From the NCBI GenBank assembly GCA_964575225.1, contig CAZNQW010000019.1, forward strand, positions 1-30,282: DNA of 30,282 bases, written 5' to 3'. The DNA comes from CAZNQW01 sp964575225 (GTDB taxonomy: Bacteria; Chloroflexota; Anaerolineae; JAAYZQ01). Within the stretch, counting starts at the first letter, position 1. Each line of letters begins with the position of its first letter. The position numbers and the translations under genes are program-made. Shown here piece by piece: positions 7,304 through 13,597 of this stretch. The notes below the pieces were generated by a model that was given only the letters and a program-made list of their open reading frames with translations, made no database searches and was not told where the DNA came from.

Positions 7304-9184
7304 TTAGGGACGGATGGCGCCCTTGCCAAAGAACTGCCCAAATTTCCGCACTCCTCTTTTGAACTTGCCAGGCTGTTTGAAGCTTGCCAGCCCGCTGCCT
7401 TTTTTCATCATTTCTTCGGTGATCTGTTCTCCCCCGAGGCCCAGGCCCACGGCAAACTCGGTGAGCAACCGTTTGGCTTCCATGACGCCGAGATGATAAC
7501 CGGCAGGGTTCTTGTCTTTCAAGTCGCAATCGGTGCCCTGCCATGAGGGTGGTTGGCCCGGTTTCCAACCCGGATTGGATTGGTAAAAGACCCAGCCCAT
7601 CTTGGCAGTCGATGGAGGGGGGATCAATCGGCGGGGATCGTGGCCCGTGCCAGGCTTGCCATCTCCGTGGGCACCTCGGTCCTCGGCTGTGTGTAAAGCC
7701 AGAGCCAGGAGGGATAGCGCCTGGCGCGGATTTTTCGTGCTCCAAGCTGCCAGTGCATTCTCCATGTATTGTTGGATGCGTGCCAGGTTGATGTCCTTGC
7801 CATCCTCTTTGTACATGCCGGCTTCGGCGTGGTTGGGCGCCTCACTGGCGCTTCGCCAATAGCCTACCATGTCATCGTACTCTTTGCCGGCGCGTAGCAA
7901 GGCTTCGTTATACTGCCCTTGGCTCATTTTCTTTTGTTTTTTTGCAGTGGGCTCGCCTTTGTACATGCCCTCGCCCCATACCTTTTTCCACCACTGCTGC
8001 AATTTGCCTTTCCCGCATAGGACAAGAAAACCCGCCCGCATGTCCATCTGTTCAGACATGTTGGCCAAGTAGGCCTTGGCTTCGTCGCTGTACCATATTC
8101 GAATCTTGGGGTCCAGCGTCTCGAAAGCTTTTTCTGTGACTTGGTCGTGACTCGTGGTGTTGCCGGGGCCGCCCCAGCGAGAGATCCGGTTGACGCCACC
8201 CGATTGTTGAATCGTGTGCGTGAGTTCATGAGCGAGCAATCGATCGCCGGCCTGGGTTCCGGGACTGTACCTCCCCGGGGAAAAGTAGATGTCTTGGCCG
8301 TGCGTGAATGCCTGGGCCTGCAGTTCGCGGTTCATCTGAGCTGCTTCGCCACCAGTGTGGACACGCACTCTACCGAAATCGACTCCAAAACGAGGTTCCA
8401 TGCTTGCCCGTACCTCGTCTGGCAGGGGGCTACCACCCCCCTTGAGAGTAGTCAGTCGGCTTTCCAGGTGTGGGCTGGCTTCAAACCTTCCGTCGCCCTG
8501 ACGCTGGACAAAGGGTTTCATCTGAAGTTCCTCTTCGTCCTCTTGGAGTTGGATGAGGGGCTTCATTTGAAGTTCCTCTTCGTCCTCTTGGAGTTGGACG
8601 AGGGGCTTCATTTGAAGTTCCTCTTCTTCCTCCTGGAGTTGGACGAGGGGCTTCATTTGAAGTTCCTCTTCTTCCTCCTGGAGTTGGACGAGGGGTTTCA
8701 TTTGAAGTTCCTCTTCGTCCTCCTGGAGCTGGACGAGGGGTTTCATTTGAAGTTCCTCTTCGTCCTCCTGGAGCTGGAGAAGAGGCTTCATCTGTAGCTC
8801 TTCTTCTTCCTCCTGGAGCTGGATGAGGCGCTTCATCTGTAGCTCTTCTTCCTCTTCCTGGCGTTGAGCAACGGGCTCAGGCTGCGCACCCATTTGTACC
8901 ACTTGATCGGCGACATGGTCTGCTTCTTGTTCGTATTGATCGCCGGGGCTGCCCACGGTGAGTTTGGCTTGGATCAACCCGGCGACGGCCCGGTTTCCGA
9001 CGATGCGCTGCAGGGCCAGGATGTCGGTGGGTCGCGCCGGGACTCGGTCCGAGAGGACACGCTGGAGTGCTGCCGGTTCCAGGGTCTGAGAAGACTCGAT
9101 GGGATCCTGTTGGACGGGTTTGGCCGGTTGATTCTGCCGCAGAGCCTGATGGTTTTGCTGCATCTGTGTGATTTTGCCTGACAT
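7304..9184 (-). CDS. DUF4157 metalloprotease-like eCIS protein with acidic repeats and candidate toxin domain
   Basis: About 626 residues. Residues 1-105 are Gln-rich and include a conserved ALQRIVGNRAVAGLIQ block. Residues about 107-223 are eight copies of a 15-residue unit (QLQEEEEELQMKPLV type). Residues about 230-330 are the DUF4157 domain with the zincin motif H319ELTH323 in LLAHELTHTIQQSGG. DUF4157 is a hallmark of proteins linked to eCIS loci, often as cargo. The C-terminal 290 residues are not a known family to me. They contain SHDQVTEKAFETL and LHTAEDRGAHGDG (H498, D502, H506), reminiscent of the HxxxD...H zinc site of phospholipase C/P1-nuclease folds, so a hydrolytic effector is possible. 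ATG 9184 has GAGGGAGG upstream; an in-frame upstream start at 9232 would bury this site. Confidence 0.88.
   Translation of the reverse strand: MSGKITQMQQNHQALRQNQPAKPVQQDPIESSQTLEPAALQRVLSDRVPARPTDILALQRIVGNRAVAGLIQAKLTVGSPGDQYEQEADHVADQVVQMGAQPEPVAQRQEEEEELQMKRLIQLQEEEEELQMKPLLQLQEDEEELQMKPLVQLQEDEEELQMKPLVQLQEEEEELQMKPLVQLQEEEEELQMKPLVQLQEDEEELQMKPLIQLQEDEEELQMKPFVQRQGDGRFEASPHLESRLTTLKGGGSPLPDEVRASMEPRFGVDFGRVRVHTGGEAAQMNRELQAQAFTHGQDIYFSPGRYSPGTQAGDRLLAHELTHTIQQSGGVNRISRWGGPGNTTSHDQVTEKAFETLDPKIRIWYSDEAKAYLANMSEQMDMRAGFLVLCGKGKLQQWWKKVWGEGMYKGEPTAKKQKKMSQGQYNEALLRAGKEYDDMVGYWRSASEAPNHAEAGMYKEDGKDINLARIQQYMENALAAWSTKNPRQALSLLALALHTAEDRGAHGDGKPGTGHDPRRLIPPPSTAKMGWVFYQSNPGWKPGQPPSWQGTDCDLKDKNPAGYHLGVMEAKRLLTEFAVGLGLGGEQITEEMMKKGSGLASFKQPGKFKRGVRKFGQFFGKGAIRP
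8516..8866 (-). repeat. 45-bp tandem coding repeats (LQMK repeats)
   Basis: Eight 45-bp units encode the pattern QLQ(E/D)EEELQMKPLV in the minus-strand gene. On the plus strand they appear as ttcatttgaagttcctctt followed by a variable cgtcctc or cttcctc part and ggagttggacgagg. Neighbouring units are nearly identical at DNA level, which implies recent expansion by slippage or unequal recombination, while the two outermost units have diverged. Confidence 0.92.
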
Positions 9185-9245
9185 ATGATTCCCTCCCTCG
9201 TCTCGGCCGGGGCGTGATTGCACGACGGTCAATCACTGCACGTGT

Positions 9246-11459
9246 CTATGGGACCAGATCCTGTTCGTTCACCAAGCGTCCCATCTTTTGTAGTTCGCGG
9301 CGAGTGCCGTGTAATAGATGGTTCATGTCCATTCTCCCGCTATCAGAGGCGGCCAGATAGGCTGCGCTGACCAAGATATTCCGGATATTTCCGCCTGCCA
9401 ATCGAAAACGGCGAGCCAGAAGGTTCAAGTCGATATCGGGATTGTGAGGCACGTCCATGGGAAACAACGTCTTCCAAATACGTGCCCGGTACTGTTCGTC
9501 GGGAAAGGGAAAGTCGACGGCGAATTGCAGCCGCCGCGTGAATGCTTCGTCCAGGTTGGCGCGGAGGTTGGTGGCCAGGATGGTAACGCCCTCGTAGGCC
9601 TCCATACGCTGGAGCAAGTAGCTGATCTCGATGTTGGCATAGCGGTCGTGAGCGTCTTTGACCTCTGATCGTTTGCCAAAGATGGCATCGGCCTCATCAA
9701 AGAAGAGGATAGCATTGCTGCTCTGTGCTTCGCCAAAGATCTTTTCCAGGTTCTTTTCTGTCTCTCCGATGTACTTGCTGACCACGGTGGACAGGTCGAT
9801 TTTGTACAGATCGAGGCCCAGTTCGTGGGCCATGACCTCAGCAGCCATGGTCTTGCCCGTTCCCGGCTCGCCGGAAAAGAGCATCGTCACACCGGGGCTG
9901 GAAGCTAACTTGCGGCCCACACCCCATGCTTCCAACACAAGAGACCGCTGGCGCACGGTAGCAACGATTTCCTGAAGCAGGGCTCGTTGATCATCAGGCA
10001 GGACAATGTCGTCCCATGTAAAGCGGGGCGTAATTTTGCGTGCCAGGCTTGATAGGCGCGGATTGGAATGGGCTCGAGCAGCGGCCAACAGGTCGTTTGT
10101 GCACACAGCGTCGCCGCGCCAGGTGGCCTGATCGCGGGCCGAAGCCACAGCATCGCGGATCTGGCCGGTTGTCAGCGCGAATTGGCCGGCGAGAGCCTCA
10201 ACATCCCACTCTCCCGAAAGGTCGGGGCCCAGGAAATGTCGCCATAGCGCTTTCCGCTGGGGATAGGCCGGTGTGGGGAACTCGAACCGGATCGCAGCCC
10301 GGTCACGGTCCATGCCGCTCACCTGCCAGGCCGCACGCCCAGAGATTATGATCCAATCGGGGTAGGCCCATAATTCAGACAGCAGTTCGGGAGATGGGCT
10401 TCCATCAGGGGTGCCTCTTTCGGGTCCACTCTCTCGGGGTGTGGCGGTCAGCAAGCATTCATCCCAGCCCGATAGGAAAGGAATGGCACCTGTCAATCGC
10501 GCGTCGCGGAGAGCCAACTGCAGTGCTTCGAGAGAGGAAATGCCCTGGCCCACCACAGAGGCGAGAGCAGTGTGCAGCACCGGGCGACCGGTCTCTTGAG
10601 CGATCAGCCTGGCAGCGGCTCGCTGGCCCACTTGATCCACACCGAAAAAGACGAGCACGGGGTGGTCCAGGGTCAACGCTCGCTCCAGGTCGGGCCTTAC
10701 ATCGGCAGCCAGCACAGAGTTGGTCCGGTCGTTTTCTGCGGGCCACCATAGGTCGGCGTATGGTTTGAGGCTGGCGTGGGGCTGGTACCCGCCGAGCAAC
10801 CAGGTTACGAGCGCCGGGTCCAGGCCCAGGGCTTGACCAAGGAGTGGGGTATGATGGGCGGTGGGGTCCGGCACGCGCTCCAGGAATCGGTGTTTGAATA
10901 ATGGAGCGTCGTCGCCAAACTTTTGCAGCAGCAACAACCGATGGGCCGGTTTTCCATCGCCAAGCAGGTCGAGAATCAGGTTCACGGTAGGTCGCTTGCG
11001 GGTGACATCATCCTGCAAGAAAGCGTATAACCTCTCGTATCGAAGATCGAGGGCCGGGGCCAAGCAGATCAGAAGGGCATCGAGTTCGAAACGATCCAGG
11101 TGAAAAGCCGCGGCCAGCGCTTCGAGGCGGGGGATCCTGCCCCGCTGCCGGGCGGCCTTGGACAGCGTGTGGGCCTGTTGGCGGGCTTGGGTTTCAGCTT
11201 GGGAAAAGGCTTGTGCGTCCTCTGGAGCCAGGGCCACGGTCTGTCCGCCGTTTCCGGCAAAGGGCCGGGTCAGCAGTTGCCGTATCTCGTCTTCGACGAG
11301 ATACAGACCGCGAAAGGCGTCGCCAGGGTCCTGTCCATTGCGTTGCCTGCACGCAATCTCGCGATGGATCAAAAGTTCGATCCGAGTGAGCTCGGCTTGC
11401 AGGTACTCAAAGTCTGAGTCGGATTGGGCTGCAATGGACATCAGAACGCGTTCACCCAT
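9246..11459 (-). CDS. AAA+ ATPase of the eCIS (Pvc15/Afp15-like)
   Basis: This 737-residue protein has one intact C-terminal AAA+ module. Walker A is GEPGTGKT (about 530-537), Walker B is ILFFDEADAIFG (about 582-593), a sensor-1 ILATN lies near 628, and an arginine pair follows in FTRRLQFAVDFPFP. Residues about 255-450 look like a second, degenerate AAA domain. There VLVFFGVDQVGQ replaces the P-loop and FLSGWDECLL sits at the Walker B position. AAA+ ATPases of this type are core members of eCIS loci and are thought to assist particle assembly or cargo handling. It is the first gene of the operon, 61 bases before the DUF4157 start. The ATG at 11459 has GAAGG ten bases upstream. Confidence 0.93.
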   Translation of the reverse strand: MGERVLMSIAAQSDSDFEYLQAELTRIELLIHREIACRQRNGQDPGDAFRGLYLVEDEIRQLLTRPFAGNGGQTVALAPEDAQAFSQAETQARQQAHTLSKAARQRGRIPRLEALAAAFHLDRFELDALLICLAPALDLRYERLYAFLQDDVTRKRPTVNLILDLLGDGKPAHRLLLLQKFGDDAPLFKHRFLERVPDPTAHHTPLLGQALGLDPALVTWLLGGYQPHASLKPYADLWWPAENDRTNSVLAADVRPDLERALTLDHPVLVFFGVDQVGQRAAARLIAQETGRPVLHTALASVVGQGISSLEALQLALRDARLTGAIPFLSGWDECLLTATPRESGPERGTPDGSPSPELLSELWAYPDWIIISGRAAWQVSGMDRDRAAIRFEFPTPAYPQRKALWRHFLGPDLSGEWDVEALAGQFALTTGQIRDAVASARDQATWRGDAVCTNDLLAAARAHSNPRLSSLARKITPRFTWDDIVLPDDQRALLQEIVATVRQRSLVLEAWGVGRKLASSPGVTMLFSGEPGTGKTMAAEVMAHELGLDLYKIDLSTVVSKYIGETEKNLEKIFGEAQSSNAILFFDEADAIFGKRSEVKDAHDRYANIEISYLLQRMEAYEGVTILATNLRANLDEAFTRRLQFAVDFPFPDEQYRARIWKTLFPMDVPHNPDIDLNLLARRFRLAGGNIRNILVSAAYLAASDSGRMDMNHLLHGTRRELQKMGRLVNEQDLVP

Positions 11460-11585
11460 GAAACGGCGCCTTCACTTTGCCGAACCAGCGTTAATCACTG
11501 TCGTTGCCGGGCTAACGGCCTTGAGTGCCCTGCAGAGGGATTACCTCTACGGTGGAATACCCTGTGCGAAAAAGCAGGGAAACCG

Positions 11586-11609
11586 AAAAAAAACGACGGA
11601 ACGACCGTC
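11586..11609 (-). terminator. Hairpin plus U-tract in the eCIS leader (possible attenuator)
   Basis: On the minus strand the sequence GACGG-TCGTT-CCGTC is followed by G and eight T residues. It lies roughly 10-30 bases downstream of the predicted start of the eCIS transcript. The stem is only five base pairs, so its efficiency is uncertain. It has the form of an intrinsic terminator and could act as an attenuator or antitermination point. Confidence 0.35.
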
Positions 11610-11624
11610 ATTTACAACCAGCCC

Positions 11625-11653
11625 ATTGTAACACACTCTTGGGTTTTTTGCAA
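11625..11653 (-). promoter_or_regulatory. sigma70-type promoter of the eCIS operon
   Basis: On the minus strand, TTGCAA (11648-11653) and TACAAT (11625-11630) are separated by exactly 17 bases. The predicted start near 11618 gives a leader of about 160 nt before the AAA+ ATPase gene. No better pair was found between here and 11459. Confidence 0.6.
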
Positions 11654-11900
11654 TAGGAAATTTGGGTTATGAAATAGATTCGTGAGAATCGCTGGCTACT
11701 TGGAGCTTCGTTCGATGCTTTATCGTTGCCAAGACCCTTTGAACTGAACGAACTAATTCTTCTTTTACTGACACCGATAGATCATCCTCTTGGCACCACC
11801 GTATAGCGATGGTTCAGGGAGCCCGACATCCACTCAATGGGGCGCAAAGGGATTTGACGGTCGTTTGCTCCTGCCCTGGGCTGTTGCGGCACCGTGAACA

Positions 11901-11929
11901 TTGGCAAATTGGGATAAACGTGCTAGAAT
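11901..11929 (+). promoter_or_regulatory. sigma70-type promoter of the VOC gene
   Basis: TTGGCA (11901-11906) and TAGAAT (11924-11929) are 17 bases apart. The predicted start near 11936 gives a leader of about 30 nt containing AGGAGG, eight bases before the GTG start of the VOC gene. Confidence 0.6.
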
Positions 11930-11967
11930 GGGGGCCTTGCAGACAGTATTGAGAGGAGGAACGAGAG

Positions 11968-12354
11968 GTGACGCACCCATCGATCGATCAGCAGATTTCG
12001 TTTTTCTATACCAACGACCTCGAAGCCATTTCCCTTTTCTATGAGGATGTGTTGGGTCTCACTCTCAAACTGGATCAGGGGGCATGTCGCATCTACCAGG
12101 TGACGCAGGATGCCTATCTTGGCTTTTGCCAGCGGGCCGAACCCCTGGCCCCTGTCGCCGATGCGGATGATCGCCCCCTCATCGTGACGCTCGTGACCCA
12201 AGATGTGGATGGTTGGTATCAGGTTCTGCGCCAAAAGGGGATCCAGTTTGAAAGGCCACCAGCCCTCAACGAAAAATTCCATATCTATCATTGTTTCCTG
12301 CGCGATCCCGACGGACGCTTGATCGAGATCCAACGCTTCCTCCATCCTTTCTAG
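11968..12354 (+). CDS. VOC (glyoxalase/bleomycin-resistance fold) family protein
   Basis: This 128-residue single-module VOC protein begins with a beta strand and helix, ISFFYTNDLEAISLFYEDVL, ending in the GL typical of the family. It closes with FHIYHCFLRDPDGRLIEIQR, the usual DPDG turn plus the metal-binding Glu of the final strand. The position normally held by the first metal-ligand His appears to be Gln9, so metal binding may be altered. The substrate cannot be told from sequence; members range from dioxygenases to antibiotic-binding proteins. The start is GTG with AGGAGG eight bases upstream. It has its own promoter and is followed 77 bases later by a DMT permease gene, possibly in the same transcript. 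Confidence 0.85.
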   Translation: MTHPSIDQQISFFYTNDLEAISLFYEDVLGLTLKLDQGACRIYQVTQDAYLGFCQRAEPLAPVADADDRPLIVTLVTQDVDGWYQVLRQKGIQFERPPALNEKFHIYHCFLRDPDGRLIEIQRFLHPF

Positions 12355-12431
12355 GTGGTTCGAAGGAGCAGGTTGTAATCTGTCTACCATGCCTGTTGGT
12401 GGATGGGAATCTCTAATCATGGGAAGGCCGC

Positions 12432-13286
12432 ATGAATCTGTTTTTGCTCTTGTTGCTGGGCGCCATTTGGGGATCAAGCTATCTCTTTATCAAGGTCATC
12501 GTCGGCGAGGTGCCGGTGATGACGTTGGTTGCCGGTCGGATCGCGCTGAGCGCCGCCATTCTCTGGATTTGGGTGCGCTTGCGCGGGCTGCACATGCCGC
12601 GCAGCCGGTCCTTGTGGGCGACCTATGCCTTTATGGGCTTTTTCAACGGCACGTTGCCTTACTTTCTCATCGCCTGGGGCGAGCAGTACATCGATAGCGG
12701 GTTGGCGGCGCTCTTGCAAGCCACTATGCCGATCTTTACCATACTCATGGCCCACTTTTTCATCCAGGAAGAGCGGTTGACGCCCATGGGGGCATTTGGC
12801 ATCGTCCTGGGCTTTGCCGGCGTGCTGATTTTGATGCTGCCCGAACTCCGGCAGGGGTTGCATGGCAATGTTTTGGGCCAATTGGCCATCATCGGCGCTT
12901 CGGTCAGCTACGCTTCGACAGCGATCGTAGCCCGTCAGAACCTGCGGGGCCAGTCCCCCCTGCTGTCGACGACGGGTCAGTTGACCATGGGTACGCTTTT
13001 TACGCTGCCTATCATGTTCGTGGTCGATTGGCCCTTTACTTTCTCACCTTCGGCTGTGGCTGTGGCAAGCTGGTTGGCGCTCAGCATATTGGGAACTGTG
13101 ATCGCCTATGTTCTCTATTATATGCTCATCGAGCGGACCAGCGCGACATTCACCAGCATGGTGACCTACATCATCCCCATTAACGGCTTGATTCTGGGGG
13201 CTGTGGTGCTTGGGGAACCGGTTACGCTCGTGATCCTGGTTAGCCTGGCTCTGATTCTGGCGGGCGTGCTCTTGGTGCGGCAATAG
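12432..13286 (+). CDS. EamA/DMT-family permease
   Basis: This 284-residue integral membrane protein shows the ten-helix, two-repeat layout of EamA (RhaT/YdcZ-type) drug/metabolite transporters. It opens with LLLGAIWGSSYLFIKVIVGE, the family signature at the start of the first EamA repeat. A second repeat begins near residue 150 with an LGQLAIIGASVSYA segment. The C-terminal half ends with ILGAVVLGEPVTLVILVSLA, the conserved GE.. turn before helix 10. It exports an unknown small molecule, often an amino acid or metabolite. GGAAGG precedes the ATG. The upstream VOC gene could be co-transcribed. Confidence 0.9.
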   Translation: MNLFLLLLLGAIWGSSYLFIKVIVGEVPVMTLVAGRIALSAAILWIWVRLRGLHMPRSRSLWATYAFMGFFNGTLPYFLIAWGEQYIDSGLAALLQATMPIFTILMAHFFIQEERLTPMGAFGIVLGFAGVLILMLPELRQGLHGNVLGQLAIIGASVSYASTAIVARQNLRGQSPLLSTTGQLTMGTLFTLPIMFVVDWPFTFSPSAVAVASWLALSILGTVIAYVLYYMLIERTSATFTSMVTYIIPINGLILGAVVLGEPVTLVILVSLALILAGVLLVRQ

Positions 13287-13597
13287 GCGAGGTTCAGCCC
13301 GTTCGGTGTGGTTGCGAGCGATGCGTGCGCCAAGCGACCCCAGGCGTTGGAACTGCGCATCAGTCTGTGCTATAATGACCGGGCGCTCATCTCTAACGTC
13401 TACCCCGAGTGGCATAACCGCCCAATCCAGCGGCAGGTGGCCCGCTTTGCCTGCGGCCCGATCAATTGCATGGTCGCGTTGGGGAGCGACCTGCCAGGAA
13501 TTCGAAGGGATTGTGCTCTAGCAAGATCCCACAGGGACCGGCGCATGGTTGGCAGTGACGAAGATCATGGCAATCGGACTCAAGATTGGAATGAGAG
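13287..13597 (+). other. Non-coding leader region upstream of the ABC exporter
   Basis: This stretch of 311 bases holds one clear promoter (13347-13376) and then a predicted untranslated leader of about 215 nt before the ABC transporter start. Short open frames cross it but lack ribosome binding sites and conserved content. I recognise no riboswitch. There is no clear terminator for the EamA gene, so read-through into the ABC gene is possible. Confidence 0.5.
13347..13376 (+). promoter_or_regulatory. sigma70-type promoter of the ABC exporter operon
   Basis: A perfect TATAAT (13371-13376) is preceded by TTGGAA (13347-13352) with an 18-base spacer. The predicted start is near 13383. It would drive the ABC exporter, the nitrilase-family gene and the CoA-transferase up to the terminator at 17505. 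Confidence 0.6.

Larger units (their letters stand above)
11460..11967. other. Divergent intergenic region between the eCIS operon and the VOC gene
   Basis: This 508-base region has no convincing coding frame. It contains a minus-strand promoter (11625-11653) and a hairpin with U-tract just downstream of it (11586-11609). A plus-strand promoter (11901-11929) faces the other way. The 11-base word TGACGGTCGTT occurs at 11855-11865 and in inverted form at 11600-11610. The stretch 11630-11780 is clearly more AT-rich than its surroundings. Confidence 0.7.

Noticed and set aside
8141..8797. 218-codon plus-strand frame with Leu/Phe-rich repeats
   Set aside because: It is the reverse-strand image of the LQMK repeats in the DUF4157 gene.
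8516..8866. Regular 45-bp repeats that could suggest a CRISPR array
   Set aside because: There are no unique spacers; the units are contiguous, a multiple of three and in frame with the DUF4157 gene.
1..11459. Prophage interpretation of the tail genes
   Set aside because: No capsid, portal, terminase, lysis or integrase gene is present, and DUF4157, DUF4255, DUF6760 and the AAA+ gene point to an injection system.
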